Position numbers and translations under genes: made by a program. From Mytilus galloprovincialis (taxonomy: Eukaryota > Mollusca > Bivalvia > Mytilida > Mytilidae), in assembly GCF_965363235.1 (NCBI RefSeq), contig NC_134840.1, positions 91,214,416-91,278,415 of the forward strand: DNA of 64,000 nt, read 5' to 3'. This document shows, in pieces, positions 1 to 13,100 of this stretch (positions within the stretch are counted from its first letter, which is position 1; every line of letters begins with the position of its first letter). The notes beneath the pieces are model-generated. The model was given only the letters and a program-made list of their open reading frames with translations, ran no database searches and was not told the DNA's origin.

Positions 1-440
1 CTCGGGCACTAATAGTCCACCAGCAGAGGCATCGACCCAGTGGTAGTAATAAAATTAACGGTACCAATTTCGTTGCACCAGATGTGCATTTCGACAATTC
101 ATGTCTCTTCAGTGATGCTCGTGGCCAAAATATTTGAAATCCAAAGCTTATATAAAAGATGGAGAGCTTTAATCCAAAAGGTCCAAAAAGTATAGCCAAA
201 TCCGTGAAAGGAATTAGAGCTTTGCATGAGGGAGATACAGTCTTTAATTTATAATTATTTCCATCATTTTGTAACAGCAAATTTTAATAACACAAAAATT
301 CCGTATTTTCATGCCAGTACCGAAGTACTGACTACTGGGCTGGTGATACCCTCGGGCACTAAAAGTCCACCAGCAGAGGCATCGACCCAGTGGTAGTAAT
401 AAAATTAACGGTACCAATTTCTTTGCACCAGATGCGCATT
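1..440 (-). repeat. Retrozyme-like tandem repeat, ATC-cleaving hammerhead variant
   Basis: Two head-to-tail copies of one unit are visible: the block with gtccaccagcagaggcatcg occurs near 17 and again near 367, and gcacca|gatg occurs at 75 and 425, giving a 350-base period. Read on the minus strand, the shared block contains the CCACTGGGTCGATGCC and GTATCACCAGCCCAGTAGTC words found in the plus-strand repeats at 37, 45 and 47 kb, so this is a diverged member of the same superfamily. The left copy carries a complete hammerhead core (75-118). The right copy stops just inside stem III at about 440. The repeat also runs off the left window edge. Confidence 0.75.
75..118 (-). ncRNA. Type I hammerhead ribozyme, ATC cleavage site
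   Basis: On the minus strand the order is stem I strand GCATCA, core CTGAAGA, stem II GACA/TGTC with a 5-base loop, GAAA, a short stem III (ATGCACAT), cleavage triplet ATC, then stem I return strand TGGTGC. Stem I pairs over six bases including one wobble. The core differs from CTGATGA only at position 7, which tolerates substitution in hammerheads. Stem III has one mismatch and no real loop, so activity probably needs a dimer. The predicted cut lies between plus-strand 80 and 81. Confidence 0.65.
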
Positions 441-727
441 AATAAAATGTACCACACAATCCATAATATCGAATCGAAAGTCTGGTACTTCCGTGAGGCA
501 TATAATACATGCATGCTTCTGATGCATCTGTTGACAGCTTTTCTTTAAAATCATGCAAAAAAAAAAAAAAAACATTTGCAACTTTGATCAACTTGCTTGC
601 TTTGTTTGTAGGATGTTTGCAAACAATGGGTAGGCGGAGTTTCAGTCTGTTTAATATATACTAGGATTTGAATGGACAATTCAAATTAAAATACAATGTG
701 CAACTTAACCTTGAAATGAAGTTGATG

Positions 728-733
728 TTTATT
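728..733 (-). terminator. Poly(A) signal AATAAA for the hydrolase-like gene
   Basis: TTTATT on the plus strand is AATAAA on the minus strand, about 65 bases past the stop codon of the terminal exon at 799. Spacing suits a 3' end signal, though the hexamer is common in AT-rich DNA. Confidence 0.4.
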
Positions 734-798
734 GTCCAATCAAATTCCAGTATATAGTAATAAAAACAAAAGAACGCATATAAAGGGTTTTATATTAA

Positions 799-1119
799 TC
801 ATGATATCCTTTTTGTTATCTGTGGTTTCGTATATCTTAAAGCATCAATATATATCCATTCCATTGCTCTATATGGAGACAGCAAGGTACAGTCATCTTG
901 CTCTCCTATACTTTGGTCTGAGTTAGGTTTGTTTGTACGAAATCTTGTTGCTCCCACAAAAAGTCCAGTGTTGTTATATATCAGTTGTAATGAAGCTTTA
1001 TTCCACTGGTCAAACGTAGAAGCATTGACATCGTTCATGAACATAATGGGTGCCATCGCCGTTTGATATCGTCTTTGTGCAGTAGATGAAGATTTCGAAT
1101 ATGCGAAATTTACTGCTTC
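799..1119 (-). CDS. Exon 7, terminal exon of hydrolase-like gene
   Basis: Acceptor atcatttcag|GAAGCA follows exon 6 in phase 0. It encodes [20 protein letters not shown], then [20 protein letters not shown] and a C-terminal end KPQITKRIS before TGA. No domain is recognised in it. The open frame also extends upstream into the intron, but the acceptor and frame match favour this boundary. Confidence 0.6.
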   Translation of the reverse strand, partial: EAVNFAYSKSSSTAQRRYQTAMAPIMFMNDVNASTFDQWNKASLQLIYNNTGLFVGATRFRTNKPNSDQSIGEQDDCTLLSPYRAMEWIYIDALRYTKPQITKRIS

Positions 1120-4100
1120 CTGAAATGATAAACTGATTAAATACAAAACATAATTCGATAGAGTTAATTCTACTGTTTTCTTGCCACGACTTTCCGCATA
1201 CATGAACATTGGGAAACCGAATGTTGAGGAGATCCAAAAACTGTTCCATACCAATGGGCGAAAATATACACAGAAAGGAAAAGTGAGAACATACAAGCAT
1301 ACAAAGGAAAAATAAACTTTGACCAACATGAATCGGCAATCACAAACATTTGTTTTTATATATTTTTAAAGTAAAATAATAACTATGATAGTTATCAAAA
1401 GTACCAGGATTATAATTCAGTACGCCAGACGCGCGTTCTAAAATCGATTACCAAAAAAAAACTTCAAGAAACAATTTTTTATTTTATCATTTAACAGAAA
1501 TGCATATGAACATGTTACCTCAATGAATCAGAATGCTTTATCAACTGTTTAATAATGAGGTATGTATCGTATGCTTTTCGCCCATATAAGCGTGCTGTGG
1601 ATCTATTTACCCATTGGAAGCCGTATGTAAAAGGAGTACAGCTAATAATCTTCTATCAATTCCCTATCAAAATTATTTTGAAAATATCTTTAAATATTCA
1701 CTAAGAATAAGAATTGCCTGGCTACATTTGCGTATTTTGAAAGTGTTTCTGCTGAAGGTAAACTCCATGAAAGCTCTTTGAACGCATTATCGATAAAGCT
1801 GCTATCAGTCCCCGAGGATATCACCAACTAAGGAGATATCAAGACACATACTCAAAACCCAGAAGTCCATCAGATACTGACAACCCCATAGAAATATGCA
1901 AAGATGTATAACTTTGTAAAAATGTATAATATTTAAATTTATCCAAATACAGTTGTATGTTTGTAAATATGAATTAGAAGCTTCAATCTAATATCCAAAT
2001 GTGTCACCAACTTCCCAATTTTGACTCTGTGATACAAAAAGCCTGCAACAATTCACCAAAATACTTGAATTATAATAAATTATAATAAAGTAAGTCAGAC
2101 GCGGATATAGTACACACAAAACATAAAGTAGCAATCACAAAAAAACAGTGACGAGATCAAATAAAAACAAATAATTCCTAAATGTGTTGTCGAACTTTGG
2201 TAAGGTCTTTTAATATATCTCGAGATAGAAATAAGATACACTGTTTCCAACGATTTTGGTGTAATATGTACTGTTGATTAAACGATAATGACCACATCAT
2301 CGATATTTTTAATATTTATACCAGAGTAATACCATCTGACACGAAACTCTACCAACAATGATATTGACTCTGCATCTTTTACATGGAGAAGTAAGATATA
2401 TACCTGATTTATATCCTGACATGTTGATGGGTTTCCAAATTGTGAGGAAGTTGTAAGCTTTTTAACTGCATCTTGGCTAGTCATTGTTGCCGTAAGTTGA
2501 GTTGGACTTTGTGGTAGAATCCCTTCATCTGCTGGATTATTTGTAAACACTATCTTAGTCGTGCTGTTTATCTTTAAATCATCTAAAACCCGAAAATTAT
2601 GTTTATGGTGTTGTCTCTTTGAAGCCTCCGTGATTTCGTGGTTTACAAACTAAAAAAAAAAAGATTCACCGATCTATTAAGGTGGTACCTAACACTTTCA
2701 CTAAAATTAATTTGGCTCGTTTAACTTTAATTAAATTTTGACAAAGTATTTATTTTGACCCTTTAACAAAAATATAAAAATTTCAAAATTTTGAACCAAC
2801 CGTTTTGTCAGAAAAAATACACTGGTTATATAGCATTTTGACAAACACCAATTTTGATCATTAAGAAACTTAATATTCCCTATACAACACAATGTAATTA
2901 AAACGTTTAGCTGACTTTACAGAGTTATCTCCCTGTAGTGTTAGGTACCACCTTAAGAGTCTCTTAACTTCAAGAATATCAAATAAGGACTTATTTAGGA
3001 TGCAACACGTCTTTTGATTGACAGAAAGTTATTTGTCTTTCAGTTCATAGAAATCATTTTGTCACGATTTACTCCTTTAAAAGGGTCTATTCGGAATAAC
3101 ATAAAAAAAATTGGTGCATTCTTTTAAATAACACGCTATCCTGTTACTAGTATTCTGTGTGCACCAAATTATTTTTGGATCTTATTTCTTAATAGACAGC
3201 AAAAAAAGGCATTCCTTCAATAAGATGATTTTAAATGACAGGAATAACCTCTATCATTCTTTTAAATAACACGCTATCCTATTACTAGTATTCTGTGTGC
3301 ACCAAATTATTTTTGGATCTTATTTCTTAATAGACAGCAAAAAAAGGCATTCCTTCAATAAGATGATTTTAAATGACAGGAATAACCTCTATAGTACTAA
3401 AAAAGAGACCGATTTCATTGCGTCGCAACTCCTCTGAAACATTAGAAAGTCGGAATCATTTATGATATGACAATTTGTCTTTGAAACAATATTTTTCCAC
3501 AGAAAACGCAAATGTTTTTGAAACTATCCAAATTCGGAGACCGTTATCGATCCGTGTATTATACGCTTTGGCGCATGCTCAGTCGACGTACTGCACATGC
3601 TACACCTTTTTACATAATATGTACATTCAGACTCAATCCCAAACAGATATTTTGCTATACACATGGGTCATCATTACACCTGAACTACATCTGTATACAT
3701 GCAGGGTTTGAAATTACTAAATTGAATCAACGGCCAAACAAATTTTGAATATATCTACAAATATTTTCTGGTTATAGTTCATAGAGATCCGGAAAAAAAC
3801 CCCGGAAGTGCCATGAGGAACAGCTACGAACTTTCAAGCTCCCAAATTTTTGGATTTTATGCAATTTTTAGGCAATATCTTACCAGGAATTTTAGCATAT
3901 GTCATTTAATTACGTACTATCATGGATCATTACTGCATCATATTTCTGCTCGATTACCAGATAAAATAACTTTATCAACTGTCATCAACTCTGACAAAGG
4001 AAGCCCGGCAATTGTGGCCGCCATCTTTGTTTGTTTACATTCACTACATGTACCAGTGTGAAAAAACCATGTTACCCAGTTTGTACATATCAGTTTTCCT

Positions 4101-7100
4101 GCGTATATTGTGACCATTAACTCTAATGCACAAACCAGCGAAATAAATCATTTCATCCATCTAAATATCAAAAACATTGATTGTATATATAACTGGTTTA
4201 GAAACACAGCAATTAAGGAGGAGCGTTTTCAATACATACAACCGAAATGTGTAATCCAAACCCTACTGTGACTGAGCGGTCAAGTTGAGTATAATCCAGT
4301 CCATACACTTCAAAATATGTATGATCTGCTAAAAGGCAGTGAAATGGGGTCAACATGCATTAGCCTGTGACAAATGGGTCCATACATCATGTATTTCAAT
4401 GTCAACTCCGGAATACAACTTGTTGGCCAATGCATCTACAACGTGGATCTGTAGCTCTTGTAACACTCCAAATCACACACGAATTTTCGACTCAATTCTT
4501 GCTGACGATAACACCTATGACAGCCTTAACTTATTAGCATCTTAGAGCTAAAACAACACCACAATATCTAGCTCTCATTCAGTCATTGGTAGCCCGCAGG
4601 CATCCTCCTCTCCAAAGAAGAGTACTCCGTCCCCATGCTTAAAACCAAAGCATAAATTTAGGACACTGGTAGTCAACTTCCAAAGTATCTGCAACAAAGT
4701 AACAAAGATACACAAGTGCTTATAGACAACGCTGATCCTGACATAATTGTCGGTACAAAGACCTGGCTTAACAGTGAAATATTTTCAACAGAGGTACTCC
4801 CAAATAACTACAATGTTTTCAGGAGAGACGGGGACGACTCTCATGGAGGAGTATTACTTGAAATAACAAGCGACTTGGTATGTACACCTGTTCACACAAG
4901 CAAGGATTCAGAGCTATTAACTGTTAAACTGCATCATTCAAAGACTAAGTCTACAATCATTTCGGCATTTTATCGTCCGCCAAGCTGCACATCTAAAGAA
5001 AAAAGAAAAAACATTGTCGATCAATTGTCCAAAATCAGATTAGACAACCCGAAGAGTGAATTTTGGATTGCGGGTGATTTCAACCTCCCCGACATAGATT
5101 GGAGTAGCCTATCAATCACGTCACACAAATATCCTGCTCGTATGCCTTTCGAGTACCTTGAACTAGCCACTCGCTGTGGAGTTGAACAAATAGTCATGAC
5201 CCCTAAAAGAAAAAAAAATACTTAATCTATTTCTCACAAGCCATACTTACTAGTAGTAAATAAGTGCAAAACTATCCCAGGAGTTGGCGATCATGACACG
5301 GTGCTTATTGACACACTAGCTAAACCACAACGTGCAAAACCTACCAAAAGGAAAATCTGCTTATAGGATAAAACAAACCTTCCATCTCTGAAAGCAGATG
5401 TCACCCTATTTGTATCTGACTTTGTCTCACAGCCACCTCATAAGATGAACACTTGTTGAACTTCATTCCGAGACAAAGTCATAACCCTGATGGACAATCA
5501 CATCCCACATAAACTCACTCGCTCGCGATAGACAAACATGGATGAACACAGATACACACCGACTTGCACGACGCAAGGACCGAGTTTTTAAAAAAGCAAA
5601 TGCCACTAAGAGCACTAGAGACGCTTGCAGGTATAGACATCCTAAAGCAGAATGTCAACGCAACATCAGACAGGCTCACACCAATTATGTTAAAGACATC
5701 ATTAGGCTGGAAGCAAAGCATAACCCCAAAAAGTTTTGGTCCTTCGTGAAAAGTGGGAAACAGGAAGCCTTAAGTGTGGCTCCAATTAGGAAAACTGATG
5801 GATTGATCCACAACGACTCGAAGATAAAAGCCAATATCCTCAACAACCAATTTTAACCTGTCTTCACAGAGGAGGATACCAACACAATGCCAGATAAGGG
5901 ACCTAGTCCCTATCCCAAAATGGCCCTATTATCATCGGAACCACAGGTGTTGCCATTTTCTTAAAAACTTAAACCACACAAGGCAACAGGAACAGATTCG
6001 ATATCGTCTCGCTGCCTTAAAGAGTTATTATCAGAATTAGCACCTGCTCTTGCACACATCTTTCCATTCTCAATTAATGTAAGGCAAGTTCCAGATGACT
6101 GGCACATGGCACATGTGGTGCACTTCTTCAAGAAATTAGACAAGAGTACTGCGGCAAATTACCGTCCTGTGTCTCTAACAACAATTTGCTCCAAAGAGAT
6201 GAAGCACATACTCCACTCGAAGATAATGGAACATCTAGAAAAACACTCAATTTTAACACCAGCCCAACACGGATTCCGCAGCAAACGCTCTTGTGAGACA
6301 CAGCTGATTGCCACTATTCATGAACTGGCAAGTGGACTATCAGATAGTCAACAAATTGATGCAATATTATTAGACTTTGCCTAAGCATTTGATAAGGTGC
6401 CACACAAGCGACTTCTCCATAAGCTTCAATTCTACAGAGTCAGTGACTATACTCTCAAATGGGTGGAGAGCTTCCTGAACAGTAGGAAACAACATGTCCT
6501 AGTGGAGGAAATAATGTCAGACGAAGCAGAGGAAGTTTCTGGTGTACCGCAGGGTACAGTAATGCGACCCCTGCTCTTTCTCGTCTTCATCGATGAAATC
6601 GAGCGTGAAACTTTTTGCTGATGACTGCCTGTTATATCGCCCTATTCGACCCACTAGCGATTCCACCAAGCTGAAAGACGACCTAGATAAATTAGAAAAA
6701 TGGGAAAATGATTAGCATTCCACCCACAAAAATGTACCACCATCCATATCAGCAACAAACGCAAACCCACCATATGCGATAATCATCTGCATGGCCACAC
6801 CTTTGAAAGCGACCCAGGCGGGAAATACCTTGGCTTATACATCAGCAAGGACTTGTCTTGGCGTGAGCACATTAACCAGACCACAGCCAAAGCCTCCAGA
6901 TCTGTTGAATTCATGCGTAGGAACTCAGGAGTTGTCCTCAGGAAGTAAAAAGTCAAGCCTACAAAACTTTAGTGAGACCCGTCCTCGAGTACGCCAGTGC
7001 TGCCTGGGATCCCTACCAGCACCAACAAATCTAACAACTGGAAAATGTACAACGCCAGGCTGCCAGATTCGCAATTGGGGACTTTTCTCGAGGGAACCGG

Positions 7101-10100
7101 GTTGTGTGACTAAAATGACTCAGCATTTAGGTTGGGAACCACTCGAACACAGGAGAGCCAGGAACAGAGTCATCATGTTCTACAAAATAATAAACCATAT
7201 TGTAGAAGTTCCTGTTCACTACCTGCTCATCCATCATTACACCAGAACCCGTGGTTCCGTGTCAAATAACATCAGACAGATAAGGACCAGATTGGATTGT
7301 TTCAAATATTCATTCATCCCAGCCACCATCATATCCTGTAACAACATACCTCTAGATATCCGAGCTTCCTCGTCTGTGGAACATTTTCGACACGCCATCC
7401 AAGATGTCAGCGTGTCGACACTACTCCACATCTAAATTAAAACACCGTTTTTAACTGTACATACAGACCTCTTTTTAACTGTACATACTTGAAGGTTTTT
7501 AGCTGTTCAGTCACGCTGGAGTATATACACTCAAAAATGAGTCCACTCCTTCACAAGAAGATAGATAAATAGATAGATATAGTGAAACCAGGACGAGTAC
7601 AAACAGAAAGATTTTGAAGGGAGAAGAATCTATATGCACCTGATAATCAGCATGAATTTATCAAATGACTATATGAATACCACAAATTCAGGCTAAAAAT
7701 AAGGCTTAGGTACTTTAATAAAGTCACGGACCGGCGTGAGACGGGAAATCAACATCTTTTAAAACCCTTACTAACTAAGCACCAACATTATTTACAATGG
7801 CGACGTGCTTTTTTCTTTGTCCTGAAAAATAAGAATATGTGCTGATATATGACCCTTACTGATGTTTAAAAAAAAAGCAATATTCATACTGATATAAAGA
7901 AATAATTTACCTCCACTGATATTGGAGTAATGCTATTGATTATAAGTTGTTGGGCTGTTATCGTCCAATGGGATACTTGCTCTAAATTCTGGTCTAGTGA
8001 TTTTACTTCTGAAAGAGGCTAAAACAAGGAGAAAGTGCGTATACGTATATTTAAATATTATAGTTAAGGTCGTGCCATACCAAATGGTATCAAATCGCGT
8101 GGCCAACAATAGGTAACATTTATCGTTTCTCAAAATCGTATATCTCTTGTATATATTAACAATCATTTGTAATTGAATAACATACATAAATAGTAACCAT
8201 GACAAATTGTGTAGCATTATTTGCTGCATTTACTAGCCCATGTACTTTTTTTTTATAACAACCAAGATCAATATAAACAGTTACAATATGCCAAATTAAT
8301 ACACATGTTTGTATCTTCCAGGGTATACATACTTACTTGCAATAAAGTTTCAGTATTTATGTATCCTTTTTCTAGGACAGCTTTAGCCGCTGCTATGTTT
8401 TTGTTAGGATCATTCTGTGTGACTACCATGAATGCATATGTGTAGTTGAAAATAATGCCAAAGGCGTCTGCTTGTGACACTTCTGGATTTAAGTCATATG
8501 TAATGTTTGCTTTGGATGCAAATTGTCCGTAGTTGACACCTTTCATTACAATAACGGGTGATCTGAACTTCTGATTTGGATTTTGCGCAACATCTCCCTG
8601 CAATTCCCTAAAATATTGTATTTTTTTTCTAATAAAAACAGTGACCATTAAAAAGTCAATGGTTCATGAACAATGGAAAGGTCTTTCCTTTTTTCTTTTA
8701 TTAATTGCCTTCTTAGTTAAAAAAATATCTGGTTTCTACGGACTTTTGTGTTCATAACAAGTGGTTGCTAAGGACAAAAATCATTCCTAAGGATAAAAAT
8801 ATTACTACCAGTATTAAAAATGTCATATGTACTATTCATAGTATTTAAAGTTAAAAAATTAAGTGATTTCTAAGGACTTATATGTCGTTGCTTGGGACAA
8901 AAATGTCATTTCCAGTATTAAACATTTCATATTTATATTATTCATAGCCTTCTAAGTTCAAAAATATATGGTTGCTAAGGTGTTTTATGTCGTTGCTAGG
9001 GACTTGACCTCTGACCTTGACCTAACTTTGTAGATCGTATTATGCTGAACATTTTTTCAATTCAAAGTTTCTTTCTATCTCTAACCACTTTTGAGTTATA
9101 AGCAAACAATCATCATTTCGGACCCCAAAAACAGTTTTGGTGCCCTAGTTCCATAACAGTTGGTCCAATAATTTTAAACATTACATAACAAATGTAGATC
9201 TTAACAAGACACACATTTTCTGCGTTACATTTTATCAGCCATCTTTAACGGTTATTGAGTAAATTCGATAACAAGCTAAGATCAAAATATAGGTCATGAC
9301 ATTGACCTTTGACCGTAGGTCAATTTTCATGGTCACGTGAATTGATGATCATTTGTGATAATCCTAGGTGGCTACAACTTACGGTTCCTGAGTTTTAGTG
9401 GCCAACAGACATTGGTTAATTTTCAAAGGGGCATAACCCTACCAATGAGTCGTTGAATCTCTTCGATCCAAATAAAACGAAGAACTCGGGTCGTTCCTGA
9501 ACAAATTCCACCCTTTGTTTTTTTTCTACCTATTATGGTTATGGAGTTAGAATGATAACAAGTTTTTCGGTGTTAGGGGAGATAACCGCTATAAAGGAAA
9601 TGTTACTGGGTCGTGCACTCACCACAAGATAGCTTTTGGTCAATCGATACTAGATACTTAATATCATTTCAACATGTCGCGTACTTTTTTGGGGAAATTT
9701 AGCGGAAAGAATAAAAATAATCAGAAGAAATACAGTAAGGTCTTTCCTTATAGAAAAAGGAAAGACCTTAATTATTATTATAAAAAGATACATCTCTTTT
9801 CAGAAAATTTTGATTTCTAGAATCACTGTGTATTGTTTAAGTAAAGATAAATAGTCTACCATTTTGAACCATCTGGTTGGCTTCGCGGAAGCGTACCCTC
9901 CTTGAGTGCGGGAGGTCGTGCTTTTAATCCCCGATCGATTGAACCAAAAACTTTAACATTGCGATTTCTTGTTTACGCTAAACACACAACATTTAGTAAT
10001 ACAAACAAACATACAATTTGTTTCTGAAAATTTGCCTGGCCAATCTGAAAATTCTAGATGAACAACATAAAGCAAATCTAGTCATTTTCCTTCATCTTAT

Positions 10101-13100
10101 GGCTGATGAAGTACGTACTACCCGGTCAAATGAAACAGTCGTGCTAGATTAGCTATGCAAATATTTGCAACTAGTATACATTTTAAGATACCTATTTTCA
10201 AAAGTAAAATCACAAAAATACTGAACTCAGAGGAAATTTCAATTGTTAAGTCCCTAATAAAATGGCAAAATCAAATGACAAAACACATCAAACGAATGGA
10301 CAACTGTCATATTTTCCTGACTTGGTACAGGCATTTTCAAATGTAGAAAATGGTCGATTGAAATATAAATATATTCATTATATTATATGTTTTTTTTCTT
10401 CAGAAAAGTTAAGTGTGTGTTGATAAAAATACAGATTTTGAAAAAAAAAGTATAAACTAACTTTCACATAAACAATACTTACTCGAATGTGTCCACAATT
10501 CTCGTTATCCTTGTTATACCATCCAAATCACCACTTATAGTCAAAATAGGATGTGGATAAGCGTTAAGCCGACTTCCTCTTATCAAATATGAAGAAAACA
10601 GCACAATTCCTTCAATGTACCTGCTCGGAAGAATACCAAAAGCGGCAACTACCTGACCTTGAATATAAATCGTATATATATAATATGTGTGCAGTTCGCT
10701 CACTGTTGTGCTAAAAACTATCAAAAGGTTATTCATTAAATTTACTTTATTAACGTATGGTCATACATCCTATCGATACTTATATTTTGACATTGCTAAA
10801 ATGACTGCTGATAACGTCTTTGCACTACGTACATCTGATGTGTGCCGATTGGTATTTTTCTCTTAAAACAGCATTTTCAACTCATTTTACGATTTGTTAT
10901 TATGCTGTGCTCTTGCATCTCTGTCCCAGGGAAAGGAAGGATTGAGTGATTACAAACATATTAAACCCCGCCACATTTTAAAGTGCTTGTTCAAATGCAA
11001 GAGTCTGTATTTCAATGATTGTAGTAAGCGTCTGCATATCATATTATTTTTTTTAGTTATGTCACATCTGTCTGGCCTTTTCATAGCTAATTATAATACG
11101 GTTAAGGTTTACTCATTGTTGAAGGTATTACGTTACATATAGTTGCTTAAATCTGCTTTATTTGGACTCTGTTTGATAGTTAACTCACAAGCAAACATAC
11201 TACATCTCCTTATATCATATGACTTATATTCATAATGAAATAGAGAAAGGAAACGGGAATCTTTCAGACAACAACCAGCAGACTACACAATGATAAAATC
11301 CCGCACACGGAGGTGGGCTTCAGCAGACCCTTTACGGTGTTTTGTGTTGATCGCTCATAAATATCTCTGTAGCATTCTACATGATTCATGTGTCTTTATA
11401 CCGCAAGCAAGGAAACTGCACTCCAATATTTTTTGGCATTTTTGTTTATTTAATATTGTAGTAATATTAAATTACCAGACCGTTTAGTTTTCTCTTTTGA
11501 ATTGTTTCATATCTTAGCACTCCGTGACTTTTTATAGCTTATTATCCGGAATGGTTATCACTTTTTTGAATAAGATATGAGTTTTGCCTGGAAAGGTTAG
11601 AATACTCCAAATACCTATCTATACTATTAAATTAACGAGAAGACCTCATTTTGTTTGTCGCTTCTCTTCCTCCCACAATAAATTAATCATCCCGCCTCTG
11701 TGTCCTATAGGTACCATGCAAAGTCGCATTTGTCATCCATTCTTATGACTATTCAGTTTGGGTTATTTTAGGTGAAAAACGAAAATAAAGGTGTTTGGAT
11801 ATTGTTCCGTCATCAGACCGACATTTAAGTCATACATGACTACCGGTTTTAATATTGAGAACCAATCGTATGATAGATAACAATTTTAAATGGAAAATAA
11901 ATAAGCCAATCAGAGCGTTGTCCATATCGTGGTTTTTAGATCGTAAGAACCACTACTATTATACCTCAGTCAGTTTTAGCTTACACATAATTTTCAGAAG
12001 TCCTTGGACGGGGACAGGACAAACGCCATGGAGAAAAAACTTAGAAAATTAAATGTACTTTGATATTTATAATATAAATACGTATGTTCATAGTATACAG
12101 AAACGCGAAATAATAATATATAACAGAAAACAAAGTAGTAACGCAGTGGATTTTGCAAATAAGAGAGAGCACCAATATATTGTATTGATCATCACATGTA
12201 TTTATTTGTATTATCTCCCTTACTCCATGTGTCATGATTATACATGTATGATTGATGGGTTATTTCCCTTTACTGTTTACCGCCTCACGATCATTATTAA
12301 ATGTGCCTTTCTAACGATCACATGTGTTATAGTTTTCTCTGCTTACTGGCGTGGCGGCAGCGGTTTAAGAAACCAACATCTCAAATAACTCAATAATTTG
12401 AACATTATTCCACTCTAGAAGTAAACGGTGAGCAGGCAAATTTGTCATTTATTTTGACTAACACGACAACATTTTCTATTGTTGGACTTAACTGATCTTT
12501 ACAAAATGGCAGGCACACGTGCTCCAAAACAATGGTCACTCTCAAAAGTTGAAACAATAACACCGTTTGAAGCATGGAGACAAAACTTGCAATATACCTT
12601 GTCTCTTGATCAAAACTTCGCAGCGTTCCTTGTAGATGGATTTACATGACTGAAGAAAACCAACGCCAATCCTTTACGTGGCATTGCTGACGATGGCGAG
12701 GCGGTTGCCGAAGCTAACCGACGAACAACAGCCCAAGAGTGCACACATTTGGACCTTATGCTTGGGCAAATAGCTAATTAATATCCGATTATTTCAAGAA
12801 ACACTATAATTAAAAATTCGACATCCATTAATTCTATTTTGCAGTCAATTCGTCTACACTACGGATTTCAGTCTACTGGTGGACACTTTCTTGATTTTAA
12901 TAGCATCTTTTTGGAACCAAATGAGCGTCCATAGGACTTATTTCAGCGATTGGCTAGTTTTATTGAAGACAATATGCTTCGTGCCGGTGGCAATATTCAT
13001 CACCACGGAGAAGTACCTGAAGTCGACGAAGAACTATCGCCTTCTTTGGAAAACCTGATTGTACTAACTTGGTTAACTTAAAGACTTATTAATCGTGACT

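Larger units (their letters stand above)
4330..7582 (+). mobile_element. Decayed non-LTR retrotransposon (LINE) with PHD finger, CR1/L2-like
   Basis: In order on the plus strand: a PHD-type zinc-finger remnant, an endonuclease/exonuclease/phosphatase (EEP) domain, reverse transcriptase, and the conserved LINE C-terminal region, ending in a TAGA-rich tail (about 7558-7582). The PHD-plus-EEP-plus-RT layout and the SGVPQGT motif fit the CR1/L2/Jockey group; the exact clade is not assigned. The reading frame is broken by several stops and frameshifts (for example an in-frame stop before AFDKVPH near 6382), so it is not autonomous. It lies antisense in intron 5 of the hydrolase-like gene. Confidence 0.85.

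Noticed and set aside
12053-12388. Plus-strand open frame of 111 codons
   Set aside because: It runs across the 5' LTR and is a chance frame; the same text appears in the 3' LTR.
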